64,000 nucleotides of DNA, from assembly GCA_965250265.1 (NCBI GenBank), contig CBDFNO010000009.1, positions 1-64,000 of the forward strand, read 5' to 3'. The DNA is from PRS1 sp965250265. Lineage in GTDB: Bacteria > Bacteroidota > Bacteroidia > Flavobacteriales > Flavobacteriaceae. A model generated the notes under the pieces. That model was not told the DNA's origin. It saw only the letters and a list, made by a program, of their open reading frames with translations, and did no database searches. Shown here one piece after another: positions 43,977 through 53,404 of the stretch. The position numbers were made by a program, and so were the translations under genes. Position 1 is the stretch's first letter, and each line of letters opens with the position of its first letter.

Positions 43977-44140
43977 AATTGTAAACAGGATTAGTGATTA
44001 ATTTCAAAAACTGGAGAAAAGTTTAATTCTCTTTCAACCAATAATGTTAATTGTATACTAACGGATAGGAACGAAGTTAAGAGTTTTTAATTAAACACGA
44101 CTAGACTAATTAAACTTTATAATCGTTTAATAATACGACT

Positions 44141-44169
44141 TGTAATATTGTTTAATATTATTATTTTTG
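44141..44169 (+). promoter_or_regulatory. Promoter of parvulin operon
   Basis: TTG at 44141-44143, an 18-base spacer, then TATTTTTG at 44162-44169 (TAnnTTTG). The start codon 44195 follows 25 bases later. This is the best promoter match in the window and marks the start of a three-isomerase operon. Confidence 0.6.
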
Positions 44170-44194
44170 CTCGAATTAAAATGGTTTGATATAT

Positions 44195-46141
44195 ATGAGA
44201 TCTTTTATTGTTTCTATATGGGTTTTTCTGTCTTTTGTAATTTTTGCAAGTGCACAGACACAAAAAGATGATGTTTTGTTTACTGTTGAAAGCACGCCAG
44301 TATTAGCTTCAGAATTTTTTAGAGTATATAACAAAAATTTGGATTTAGTTAAAGACGAATCTCAAAAAGATGTCGAAGAGTATCTTAAGTTATTTATAAA
44401 TTATAAGCTCAAACTTATTGAAGCTAGAAAATTAGACTTTGATAAAAGACCTAAGTATATTAAGGAATTAGAAGGCTATAAAAAGCAATTAGCCAAAAAT
44501 TATCTTACAGATCATAAAGTTACCGATGAGTTAGTTAAAGAGGCTTATGAGAGAATCTCTTACGATGTAAAAGCAAGCCATATCTTGGTAAAAATTGCTG
44601 AACATGAAAAGGATACAGCAATTGCATATGCAAGTATTTTAAAATTAAGAGAGCGTTTGTTAAATGAAAATTTTCAAACTGTTCAAAAAGAAGTTCACAA
44701 TGGTAATACAGTTTTTGCTGAAGATTTAGGATATTTTTCTGGATTTAAAATGGTTTACGATTTTGAAACTGTAGCCTATAATACGCCAATAGGTGAAGTG
44801 TCAATGCCATTTAGAACTTCGTTTGGGTATCATGTTGTTAAAATATTTGACAAAAGAAAATCCAGAGGCGAAGTTACGGTTGGACATATTATGATTTCTG
44901 TTAATCAAAGGGATTCTTTAATTAAGCCAGAAATTAGAATTCAAGAAATATATAAACTCATACAACAAGGCGAAAATTTTGAATCTTTAGCCAAGCAATT
45001 TTCAAACGATAAAAGCTCATCAAAAAATGGAGGAAAACTATCACCTTTTAAAAGCGGGCAATTAAGATCTATTGAGTTTGAAGATTTGGCTTTCAATTTA
45101 AAAGATATAAATGAGATATCTAGACCGTTTAAAACAGATTTTGGTTGGCACATAGTAAAGCTATATAACAAAACTCCACTCGCATCTTTTGAGGATACTA
45201 AATTTGATCTTGAGGCAAGAGTAAGAAAGGATTCACGTTCTAAACTTATTAATACTTCAATGCTTAATACATTAAAGGAGAAGTATAATATAAAAAGTAC
45301 AAATCCAGAATTAGATTATTTTAAATCAATATTAAATGATGAGTTTTTTAATAGAAACTGGACAATACCTTCCAATTTAGATAAAGAAAAGCCCTTTTTT
45401 AAAATAAGAAATAAACAATTTGTTTATAGCGATTTTGCAAATTATTTATATAATTCACAGCGTAAAGGTGTTTCAAAAAACCCGATTAAAGATGTACTTA
45501 AAGATCAGTATAATAATTTTATTAACGCTAAATTATTAGCTTATCATGAAGAAAATTTAGAATTTGATAATATAGAATTTGCAGAGATATTAAATGAATA
45601 CAGAGAAGGTTTACTTCTGTTTGACCTGATGGAAGCTAAAATATGGAATGCTGTAAAAATGGATACTGTTGGACTTCAAGCTTTTTTTAAAGAGAATAAA
45701 GTTAATTATTCATGGACAGAAAGTATAGATGCTATTGTTGCTACGTCTGCTATAGAAAAAGATATTATTAAAGTAAAAAAGATGCTTAAAAGCGGTAAAA
45801 AAGTAGACGATATAAAATCACAGTTAAACCAAAATAATTCGCAAAATGTTATTTTCACAAGTGGTATTATGAATGCAGAACATCAGGCACTACCCAAAGA
45901 TTTTAATTTTAAAGAAGGGGTTTCCGAGGTTTACTTTTATAATGATGCTTACCATATTGTTGATGTGAAACGTATTTTACCTGAAACAGAAAAAACTTTG
46001 GAAGAAGCAAAGGGTAGAGTGATTAATGATTTTCAAGATGAGGTTGAAAATAAATGGTTAAAAAGTTTAAAGAACACCTATAAGGTTATTGTGAATAAGA
46101 CCGTATTGGCAAAAGTAAAATCGCAAATAAAAAATAATTGA
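44195..46141 (+). CDS. Parvulin-type isomerase, tandem PpiC domains
   Basis: A 648-residue exported folding factor (signal SFIVSIWVFLSFVIFASAQ). Two PpiC/parvulin domains follow each other: KASHILVKIAEHEKDTAIAY with GYHVVKIFDKRKSRGE, and VGHIMISVNQRDSLIKPEIR with FGWHIVKLYNKTP. A long helical tail ends in a third, degenerate segment. It should act as a periplasmic chaperone for outer-membrane proteins, like SurA. I use the ATG at 44195; an upstream TTG adds only three residues. It is the first of three isomerase genes in the operon. Confidence 0.9.
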   Translation: MRSFIVSIWVFLSFVIFASAQTQKDDVLFTVESTPVLASEFFRVYNKNLDLVKDESQKDVEEYLKLFINYKLKLIEARKLDFDKRPKYIKELEGYKKQLAKNYLTDHKVTDELVKEAYERISYDVKASHILVKIAEHEKDTAIAYASILKLRERLLNENFQTVQKEVHNGNTVFAEDLGYFSGFKMVYDFETVAYNTPIGEVSMPFRTSFGYHVVKIFDKRKSRGEVTVGHIMISVNQRDSLIKPEIRIQEIYKLIQQGENFESLAKQFSNDKSSSKNGGKLSPFKSGQLRSIEFEDLAFNLKDINEISRPFKTDFGWHIVKLYNKTPLASFEDTKFDLEARVRKDSRSKLINTSMLNTLKEKYNIKSTNPELDYFKSILNDEFFNRNWTIPSNLDKEKPFFKIRNKQFVYSDFANYLYNSQRKGVSKNPIKDVLKDQYNNFINAKLLAYHEENLEFDNIEFAEILNEYREGLLLFDLMEAKIWNAVKMDTVGLQAFFKENKVNYSWTESIDAIVATSAIEKDIIKVKKMLKSGKKVDDIKSQLNQNNSQNVIFTSGIMNAEHQALPKDFNFKEGVSEVYFYNDAYHIVDVKRILPETEKTLEEAKGRVINDFQDEVENKWLKSLKNTYKVIVNKTVLAKVKSQIKNN

Positions 46142-46992
46142 AACCTAGTTATTACATACTAATATTGATTTTCGTAATCTTTTTTTCCTGTGATTTTTTC
46201 AACAAGGTTGAGAATGAAAATCCCATTGCAAGAGTTAATGATACTTATTTGTATGAAGAGGATATAAAAGATTTAATTTCTGAAGGAACATCAAAAGAAG
46301 ATAGTATTTTAAGAGTAAACAATTTTATTAATCAATGGGCGACACAACAGCTTCTCATTAATGGAGCTCAAATAAATTTATCAGAAGAAAAACAAATAGA
46401 ATTCAAGAGTTTAATCCAGCAATACAAAAATGATCTTTTTACTAAAGCTTATTTGGAAGCACTTGTTAAGCGCAGTATTGATACTATAGTCACAAAAGAA
46501 GAAGCCATTGAAGTGTATAATAGAAATGTTGAAACGTTTAAATTAAATGAAGAGCTTATTAAATTTAGATACATTAATATAAACGATAATAGTATTAACT
46601 TTAAAGACATTGAAGATCGTTTTAAAAGATTCAATAAGGAAGATAAAACCATTTTAGATTCTATAGCAATACAATTCAAATCCTATTCTTTAAATGACTC
46701 CATTTGGGTAAGATTAGATCAGGTCATTTCAAAAATTCCTGTTATTAATACTGATAACAAAAAAGAACTGTTAAAAAAATCTAATTTTATACAACTCAAA
46801 GATTCATTAGGATTATATTTGATGCAAATTAATGAAGTGCTATTCAGAAATGACACAGCACCTTTAGAATACGTAATGCCAACTATAAAACAAATCGTTC
46901 TTAATAAGCGTAAGTTGGAGTTTATTAAGCAATTAGAAAAGGACATCACAAAAGATGCCATTAAAAACAAACAATTTGAAATTTTTAACTAA
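46138..46992 (+). CDS. PpiC-related lipoprotein, TTG start
   Basis: A 284-residue probable lipoprotein (PSYYILILIFVIFFSCDFF). The start is TTG at 46138, overlapping the TGA of the previous gene (TTGA), so it depends on coupling; no useful ATG lies nearby. Helical segments with INQWATQQLLINGAQI and LEALVKRSIDT match the N-terminal chaperone part of SurA/PrsA-like proteins. A clear PpiC active domain is not seen, so it may be a chaperone only. The gene after it overlaps by 38 bases or starts 2 bases after it, depending on start choice. Confidence 0.78.
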   Translation: MKPSYYILILIFVIFFSCDFFNKVENENPIARVNDTYLYEEDIKDLISEGTSKEDSILRVNNFINQWATQQLLINGAQINLSEEKQIEFKSLIQQYKNDLFTKAYLEALVKRSIDTIVTKEEAIEVYNRNVETFKLNEELIKFRYININDNSINFKDIEDRFKRFNKEDKTILDSIAIQFKSYSLNDSIWVRLDQVISKIPVINTDNKKELLKKSNFIQLKDSLGLYLMQINEVLFRNDTAPLEYVMPTIKQIVLNKRKLEFIKQLEKDITKDAIKNKQFEIFN

Positions 46993-48406
46993 AGTGAGAA
47001 ACTTATTATTAAGTGTTTTGATGTTATTGCCAATTGCAACAATAGCTCAGGAAATTATTGAAGACGAAAAAGAAGTAATAGAAACTGCAAAAAAAGTAGA
47101 TTCTACACAGCGCATAAAAGTAGATGGTCTTGCAGCAGTGGTTGGTGATTTTGTAGTTTTGGATTCAGATATCGATAAGCAATACCTTCAATTAGAACAA
47201 AGTGGTATATCTACAAAAGATATTACCAGATGTCAACTATTTGGAAAATTGCTTGAAGATAAACTATATATGCACCACGCCATTCAGGATAGTATAGAAG
47301 TTAATGATCTTGAAATTAGATCTAATGTTGATCAACAGATTAATGCCTTTGCTCAGCAAATAGGAAACATGACGAAATTGCTTGCTTATTACAAAAAAGA
47401 GAGCGAGCAAGAATTAAGAGATGAATTGTTTGAGCTTAATAAGAATGGGAAAATGGCAAGCTTAATGCGGCAAAGTATTGTTGAGGAAATTGAAGTAACT
47501 CCAGAAGAAGTGAGACAATTCTTTAATAGTATTCCTAAAGAAGAACGCCCTATTTTTGGAACAGAACTTAAAGTAGCTCAAATTGTTGTAATTCCTAAAA
47601 CTACTGAAGCTGAAAAACAAAAAGTAATAAATAGACTTAAAGAATTTAAGGCCGACGTTCTTGAAAATGGAGCTAGTTTTACAACAAAAGCGGTATTATA
47701 TTCAGATGATGTTCCTTCAAGAAAAAATGGAGGCAAGTATACATTAAACCGAAAACGTCCGCAAATGCTTCCAGAATTTAGAGCTGTAGCATTTGCATTA
47801 CAGGAGGGAGAAATCTCGGATCCTTTTGAAACTATTTATGGCTATCATATTATTTTATTGGAAAAAATTAGAGGTCAGGAATACGATGTGCGCCACATTT
47901 TGTTAAGACCTAAAGTAACTCAGCAAGATATAAACGAAGTTAGAGAAAAAATTGAGTTAACCAGAAAGCGTATTGTCGACGGTGAGATTAGCTTTGCAGA
48001 TGCTGCTAGAGAAGTTAGTGATGAAAAAGAAACAAAGTTTGAAGGAGGTTTGTTAATTAATCCAGAAACCCAAGATTACATTTTTCCGTTAACAAAAATG
48101 GATCCTGAGCTATATGCACAAATTCAAAATTTAAAAGATAAAGAAATTAGTCTTGTGCTTAAAGATGGAGATCGATTAAACCCAGAAAAATTTAAAATAC
48201 TAACTGTAACTGATAGAAGAGATGAGCACGAAGCCAATTTTGCTAAAGATTATATTAAGATTAAAGAATTAGCTTTACGAGAAAAACAGTTAAATGCAAT
48301 TGAAAAATGGCAGGAAGAAAAAATCATGGATACCTACATCAAGTTAAATGGAGAATATCGTGATTGTGAGTTTAATAGTAACTGGCTAAAAAAAGAAAAA
48401 TTGTAA
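46955..48406 (+). CDS. SurA-like periplasmic isomerase/chaperone
   Basis: A 483-residue (ATG) or 470-residue (GTG at 46994) SurA-type protein. The signal peptide VRNLLLSVLMLLPIATIAQ is equally served by either; the GTG lies right after the stop of the previous gene and would avoid a 38-base overlap. SurA N-terminal helices (AAVVGDFVVLDSDIDKQYLQ) are followed by two parvulin domains: LKVAQIVVIPKTTEAE with YGYHIILLEKIRGQ, and EYDVRHILLRPKVT. It should guide outer-membrane porins. MoxR begins 4 bases after it. Confidence 0.92.
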   Translation: MPLKTNNLKFLTKVRNLLLSVLMLLPIATIAQEIIEDEKEVIETAKKVDSTQRIKVDGLAAVVGDFVVLDSDIDKQYLQLEQSGISTKDITRCQLFGKLLEDKLYMHHAIQDSIEVNDLEIRSNVDQQINAFAQQIGNMTKLLAYYKKESEQELRDELFELNKNGKMASLMRQSIVEEIEVTPEEVRQFFNSIPKEERPIFGTELKVAQIVVIPKTTEAEKQKVINRLKEFKADVLENGASFTTKAVLYSDDVPSRKNGGKYTLNRKRPQMLPEFRAVAFALQEGEISDPFETIYGYHIILLEKIRGQEYDVRHILLRPKVTQQDINEVREKIELTRKRIVDGEISFADAAREVSDEKETKFEGGLLINPETQDYIFPLTKMDPELYAQIQNLKDKEISLVLKDGDRLNPEKFKILTVTDRRDEHEANFAKDYIKIKELALREKQLNAIEKWQEEKIMDTYIKLNGEYRDCEFNSNWLKKEKL

Positions 48407-48410
48407 ATTT

Positions 48411-49364
48411 ATGTCTGATGTTGCTGCTGTAGAACAACTTGTTGTAAAATATAAGGTTTTAAAAAAAGAAATTGCTAAAGTTATTATTGGTCAGGACGAG
48501 GTAGTAAATCAGATACTAATTTCTATTTTCTCAGGAGGTCATTCGCTTTTAATTGGTGTTCCAGGATTAGCTAAAACACTAATGGTAAATACGGTTGCAC
48601 AAGCTTTAGGTCTTGACTTTAAACGTATTCAATTTACACCAGATTTAATGCCTAGCGATATACTTGGTAGCGAAATATTAGACGAGAACAGACACTTTAA
48701 GTTTTTAAAAGGCCCAGTATTTGCAAATATAATTCTTGCTGACGAAATTAATAGAACCCCGCCAAAAACACAAGCAGCTTTATTAGAAGCTATGCAAGAA
48801 CGTTCTGTAACTATAGCAGGACATAATTATAAATTAGATTTACCTTATTTTGTTTTAGCAACACAAAACCCAATAGAACAAGAAGGAACGTATCCGTTAC
48901 CGGAAGCACAGCTTGATCGTTTTATGTTTGCTATTAATTTAGATTATCCAACATTTAATGAAGAAGTGGAAGTAGTGAAGGCTACAACTTCCGATAAAGA
49001 AGTTGTCGTAAATCCATTGTTTACAGCGCAAGAAATTATAGATTTTCAACATGTAATTCGTCGTATTCCAGTGGCTGATAATGTTGTTGAGTATGCAGTA
49101 GAAATGGTTAATAAAACAAGACCTGAAAATAAAAATGCTATTGATTTGGTAAAACAATATGTAGATTGGGGAGCAGGACCAAGAGCATCGCAAAATTTAA
49201 TTTTAGCTGCAAAAACTCATGCTGCTATACAAGGTAAGTTCTCTCCAGATATTGAAAATGTACAAGCTGTAGCCAATAGTATTCTTCGACATAGAATCAT
49301 TAAAAATTACAAAGCTGAAGCTGAAGGAATTACCGAAGAACAAATCATTAAAAGTTTGTTTTAA
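48411..49364 (+). CDS. MoxR-family AAA+ ATPase
   Basis: A 317-residue AAA+ ATPase of the MoxR family. Walker A is GVPGLAKTLM, Walker B is IILADEINR, and the sensor/arginine pattern is PPKTQAALLEAMQER and ATQNPIEQEGTYPLPEAQLD. MoxR proteins usually act with von Willebrand domain proteins in maturation of other factors; no such partner lies in the window (the next gene is an acyltransferase). It is coupled to the isomerase operon with 4 bases between genes. Confidence 0.95.
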   Translation: MSDVAAVEQLVVKYKVLKKEIAKVIIGQDEVVNQILISIFSGGHSLLIGVPGLAKTLMVNTVAQALGLDFKRIQFTPDLMPSDILGSEILDENRHFKFLKGPVFANIILADEINRTPPKTQAALLEAMQERSVTIAGHNYKLDLPYFVLATQNPIEQEGTYPLPEAQLDRFMFAINLDYPTFNEEVEVVKATTSDKEVVVNPLFTAQEIIDFQHVIRRIPVADNVVEYAVEMVNKTRPENKNAIDLVKQYVDWGAGPRASQNLILAAKTHAAIQGKFSPDIENVQAVANSILRHRIIKNYKAEAEGITEEQIIKSLF

Positions 49365-49387
49365 AAATTGTACATTGAACCTGTTCA

Positions 49388-50533
49388 GTGTATGTCAATT
49401 ATCAACATAGAATTTTTGGATTGGATGTAATTAGGACGATTGCAATCCTCTTAGTCTTATTGTCACATTCTACGTTATTAATATTTCCAGAGAACAATAA
49501 TATTTCACTTACAGCAATCCGTTTTTTTGGCACTATTGGTGTTGATTTATTTTTTGTTTTAAGTGGTTATTTAATTGGTGGATTGATATTAAAACAGATG
49601 AATAAAGGTGAAACTGCGTTTAAAGACTTTGCATATTTTTGGATACGACGTTGGTTTAGAACATTGCCAAACTATTTTCTAATCTTGCTATTAAATATTC
49701 TATTATTTTATGTTTTATATAATTCAGTTATAAATGATATAGGGTATTTTATTGTTTTTCTTCAGAATTTTTCAACTCCTCACCCTGATTTTTTTACTGA
49801 AGCTTGGAGCCTTTCTATTGAAGAGTATACTTATGTAATAGGACCTTTATTATTATTTGTTTTGTTGTCGTTTTTAAAAAACATTTCAAAAGAAAAGCTT
49901 TTTATTTTTATGACATTGACAATCATATTTGTTATAACGTATTTAAGAATACGTTATCATAATAATCATAATTTAGAAAATTTTGAAGCTTGGAGTCACA
50001 ACATCAGGAAAGTTGTTATTTATAGAATAGATAGTATTTATTACGGATTTATAGGAGCTTTTGCTGCAATTAACTATGCTTCGATTTGGAGAAATTATAA
50101 AAAAATATTTTTCATTGTTGGACTATTATTATTTACGGTTACTCATTTATTCATTCTTTTAAATGATGCTCAACCATCGAGCTTTCCACTATTTTATAAC
50201 ATCTTTTATTTACCATTAATTTCTATTAGTTTATTATTACTATTTCCTATGTTTACTAACTGGAAAACTGGAAGTGTCTTAAAAAAACAAATAACATATA
50301 CTAGCATATTATCGTATGGGATTTACCTTATTAATTATTCTTTAATCTTACTTACAATTCAATATTTTATTGATATTGAAAACGTTTCAATTTTTATGAA
50401 ACTATCGCTTCTTGTTTTATTTTGGACACTAACATTTTATATATCATATCTTTTATATAGATTTTTTGAAAAACCAATGACAGATTTGAGAGATTCACAA
50501 AGGGTTAAATCCTTTTTTGCAAAAAAGCGGTAA
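49388..50533 (+). CDS. AT3-family membrane acyltransferase (first copy)
   Basis: A 381-residue integral membrane protein with about 10 hydrophobic helices. The AT3 (acyltransferase 3, OafA/YrhL) signature is RIFGLDVIRTIAILLVLLSHS with the catalytic His, then RRWFRTLPNYFLIL, and SLSIEEYTYVIGPLLL, closing with FFEKPMTDLRDS. It should add acetyl or other acyl groups to envelope sugars. The start is GTG at 49388; no ATG is near, and a stop lies 12 bases upstream. A paralogue with the same ends is at 53404. A perfect 24-bp palindrome lies at 50559-50582 in the end of the convergent gene. Confidence 0.88.
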   Translation: MYVNYQHRIFGLDVIRTIAILLVLLSHSTLLIFPENNNISLTAIRFFGTIGVDLFFVLSGYLIGGLILKQMNKGETAFKDFAYFWIRRWFRTLPNYFLILLLNILLFYVLYNSVINDIGYFIVFLQNFSTPHPDFFTEAWSLSIEEYTYVIGPLLLFVLLSFLKNISKEKLFIFMTLTIIFVITYLRIRYHNNHNLENFEAWSHNIRKVVIYRIDSIYYGFIGAFAAINYASIWRNYKKIFFIVGLLLFTVTHLFILLNDAQPSSFPLFYNIFYLPLISISLLLLFPMFTNWKTGSVLKKQITYTSILSYGIYLINYSLILLTIQYFIDIENVSIFMKLSLLVLFWTLTFYISYLLYRFFEKPMTDLRDSQRVKSFFAKKR

Positions 50534-50560
50534 ATTTAAAAATGGAGTAAAGATTATATT

Positions 50561-51154
50561 TCACTCTTTTAAAAGAGTGAAAATATCTTTTTCTAATAAT
50601 TCTACTTCAGTATCAATTAGTATATTATAGTAACCTCTAATTAATTGATTTTTATCAACTAAAGCCACAAAACTACTATGATAAAAATCTGTACCTTCTA
50701 CATTAGGTTTAAAATTGGTCATAAACTGTTTGGCTTGTAGTTTAGTATTATTAATTGTAGAATGTAAAAACTGCCATTTTTTATTTGAAACTCCAGTAGT
50801 TTCAGCATAACTTTTTAATACAGATATGCTATCGTTTTTTGGATCTATAGTATGTGAAATAATAATAAAATCTTCTTTATTTTTAAAAGTGTTTGCTATA
50901 TCAATAAGTTGATTTCGCATTGGAGGACAAATACTAGGGCATTGAGTGAAAAAGAAATTAGCTATAAAGATTTTGTCTTTAATAGTTTCAGTTGAAAAAC
51001 CTTCATTTAATTGATTGACAAAATCATCATAAGTAACTGAATAATTGACTTTTTTTCCAAAGTCATTAACCTTATAGCTTAAAACAGGTAATTCTTTAGT
51101 TTTTGAATTGCATCCAATAAGAAAAATAACAAACAGAAGTTTTACTACTTTCAT
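50561..51154 (-). CDS. SCO1/SenC-type copper protein
   Basis: A 197-residue lipoprotein (LLFVIFLIGC, C15) of the SCO family. The copper motif CPSIC is at C72/C76, and the third ligand H159 is in FYHSSFVALVDK. SCO proteins deliver copper to cytochrome oxidase or to other copper enzymes. Its start overlaps the last base of a 382-residue gene with PHM-like copper motifs, so here it may serve that partner (inference). There is no cytochrome oxidase gene in this window. Confidence 0.92.
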   Translation of the reverse strand: MKVVKLLFVIFLIGCNSKTKELPVLSYKVNDFGKKVNYSVTYDDFVNQLNEGFSTETIKDKIFIANFFFTQCPSICPPMRNQLIDIANTFKNKEDFIIISHTIDPKNDSISVLKSYAETTGVSNKKWQFLHSTINNTKLQAKQFMTNFKPNVEGTDFYHSSFVALVDKNQLIRGYYNILIDTEVELLEKDIFTLLKE

Positions 51155-52302
51155 TATTGATTAAGATTATAAGCTTTAAGCTTTTCATCCATCTCTTTAT
51201 CATATAAAAAAACAAACATACTTGCCATCATATCTTGGTTTGTAAGAGTAGTATTATTAGTTTTTAACACCAATTCATAATGATGATTAGGATATAACAT
51301 AATACCTTGCTCACTAGAAAAGTAAGTCACTTTTTTTAACCCAATTTTGTCAGTATAATTTTCAGCTTTAGACACAAATAAAGTAGAATCTAAAGTTTTA
51401 TCTCTAAAACTTAAGGTTTCAGCAAAAGGATGCAAATGCGTAGCAATTTGATGCATTGTTGTACTATCTTTTAATTGTAACTGCTGTGTTATATCATAAC
51501 GAAAAGTTTTCTTTCCTGGATAAATAACCCAATGTCCAGAAAAACTCTCTCCTTCATTATTTATATAGCTATGATTTTTAGTTTCAACAGGCAGACACAT
51601 ATTTGGATTAGTTTCAGTAGGACCTTTAAACGGGTTTTTAGAATCATAAGGTAGCATTACAAAAACAGTTTTACTCATTAACGGTTTCATTGAAGTATTA
51701 TGCTGTTTAAAACCAATAGTAACTTCATGTTTAATAAGAAATGATTCGGTTTTAATGTTGTGGTTCAAGATTTGAGTAGACAAGAACAAGTTCTCATTAC
51801 TAAATACAGGAAAACCAAATCCATTAGGAAATGCATAACTTTCAATACCATTACTCATTGAGGTAAGTCGTGGATATTGCTCACCAATTCTATGATCAAG
51901 TTGCCATCTTGAGTAGTGCTCACCATCATAAAAATCAATATTTGTATGACATATATAATCGTTAGAAAGCTGGTCAATTTCATTGGTGCTTACGGCTTTT
52001 GTTTCGAAAGATGTTATCCAAATTAAATCATCTTTGGTTGTATCTATTTGAAAAGAACTCATTACATTAGGACCTACCATAGATTTGTACACATTATCTA
52101 TAACCATCGTAGGAGTTATTAATGAAATCTGTTTGTTGTTATTGTTAATATTCCAAGTATTATCTACTAAGCCAAGCTTGTGATATAGTTGCGTTTTTAC
52201 AATTGCTTTATGTCTATTAGGAAGTTTTAAATAATAGATACCTCCAAGAATAGTGACTAAAAGCAATAATAACACTGAATATTTTATTAATTTAGATTTC
52301 AT
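51154..52302 (-). CDS. PHM-like copper monooxygenase-fold protein
   Basis: A 382-residue protein with an N-terminal anchor (YSVLLLLLVTILGGIYYL), periplasmic. It resembles peptidylglycine alpha-hydroxylating monooxygenase (PHM) and related type II copper proteins: HLHPFAETLSFRD gives H289 and H291, followed 67-71 residues later by Met residues at 358, 359 and 362 (PHM has H242, H244 and M314, 70 apart). CHTNIDFYD with H119, and NHHYELV with H340/H341, could supply the second copper site. A beta-jelly-roll layout fits. Substrate unknown. It shares one base with the SCO gene, strong evidence for a copper link. It may be inactive or a copper sensor instead. Confidence 0.72.
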   Translation of the reverse strand: MKSKLIKYSVLLLLLVTILGGIYYLKLPNRHKAIVKTQLYHKLGLVDNTWNINNNNKQISLITPTMVIDNVYKSMVGPNVMSSFQIDTTKDDLIWITSFETKAVSTNEIDQLSNDYICHTNIDFYDGEHYSRWQLDHRIGEQYPRLTSMSNGIESYAFPNGFGFPVFSNENLFLSTQILNHNIKTESFLIKHEVTIGFKQHNTSMKPLMSKTVFVMLPYDSKNPFKGPTETNPNMCLPVETKNHSYINNEGESFSGHWVIYPGKKTFRYDITQQLQLKDSTTMHQIATHLHPFAETLSFRDKTLDSTLFVSKAENYTDKIGLKKVTYFSSEQGIMLYPNHHYELVLKTNNTTLTNQDMMASMFVFLYDKEMDEKLKAYNLNQ

Positions 52303-52348
52303 TTAAAGCAAAAATAATGCTTTTTTGTGCAAATTAACTAAACTAATA

Positions 52349-53404
52349 ATGTCAAAAAAAATATTGGTAAGACTGCTGTTAATTATTAGTTTTACTATTC
52401 CATTAATATTAAGCTTTCCAGTTTGGTTATCTAAAAGAGATTTTCCAGTTGTACCTTTGTTTGGAAAGCCACTAGAGTTTAATTATTATATCGATATAGC
52501 CTTGTTAATACTATTGGCTTTATTTGCTATTTGGTTTCTTTTTAAAGAAAAAAGTAAAGGAGGGCTTTACTTCTTTTTAATGTATGTTTTGCTTTCAATT
52601 TTTGATCAGACAAGAATTCAACCTTTCTTTTTCGAATTTTCAATAATAATACTCTTTTATTATTTGTTTAAAAATAATTTTAATCACTTTAAAATTGCGT
52701 TTTTAATATTAATGGCTGGCACATATATTTGGAGTGGCCTACATAAAATAAATCCAATTTTTTATAATTTTTGGTTAGGAGGGTTGGATAAAAGAATTCC
52801 GTTTGCGCCACAATTTTTGAGACAAATATTTACATGGATTGTTCCATTTATTGAATTGTCTTTTGGTATTGCGTTACTGTTTAATAAAACCAGAAAACTA
52901 TCAATAATCCTATTGGCCATAATGCATATTATGGTATTAATTACATTATCGATTAGTGGTGTAGGGTTTGCCGTTTTTTCTTTAAATATACTTAACCCAT
53001 TGCTTTTGCTTATGTTGTGTTATAATTTGAGGTGGAGTGTAATAAATATAAATAATAACACAAATATTAAAACAAAAATTATAGTTGTTTATGCAATATT
53101 ATTACCTGCTTTAAATTTAATTGGATTATATGATCATTTACTTGCATTTAGTTATTTTTCTGGGAAACCAAACTACTGTAATATTATTTTTTTAAATGAA
53201 AAAAATATACATAAATTGCCACAAAGCATTAAAGATATTACAAGAGTATTTAATGGTAAACAATATATTAATGTAAATGAATGGAGCGTAAAATATGTAA
53301 ATGTATTGTGCTATCCAGAAAAACGTGTTTATTTATATTTACAAGACTATATAGAAACATTTACAGGACAAAATTCTACACGTCTACAATATTATAAAAA
53401 ATAA
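52349..53404 (+). CDS. DoxX-like/HTTM-like membrane protein
   Basis: A 351-residue membrane protein of unknown function with about eight hydrophobic helices. AGTYIWSGLHKINPIFYNFW followed by VPFIELSFGIALLF and LLAIMHIMVLITL resembles the DoxX/MauE/HTTM group, which often assists redox or carboxylase enzymes. The last 90 residues are soluble. I use the ATG at 52349; an upstream in-frame start exists but adds 8 residues before the signal-like helix. It overlaps the next gene by one base (TAATG), so they are co-translated. Confidence 0.75.
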   Translation: MSKKILVRLLLIISFTIPLILSFPVWLSKRDFPVVPLFGKPLEFNYYIDIALLILLALFAIWFLFKEKSKGGLYFFLMYVLLSIFDQTRIQPFFFEFSIIILFYYLFKNNFNHFKIAFLILMAGTYIWSGLHKINPIFYNFWLGGLDKRIPFAPQFLRQIFTWIVPFIELSFGIALLFNKTRKLSIILLAIMHIMVLITLSISGVGFAVFSLNILNPLLLLMLCYNLRWSVININNNTNIKTKIIVVYAILLPALNLIGLYDHLLAFSYFSGKPNYCNIIFLNEKNIHKLPQSIKDITRVFNGKQYINVNEWSVKYVNVLCYPEKRVYLYLQDYIETFTGQNSTRLQYYKK

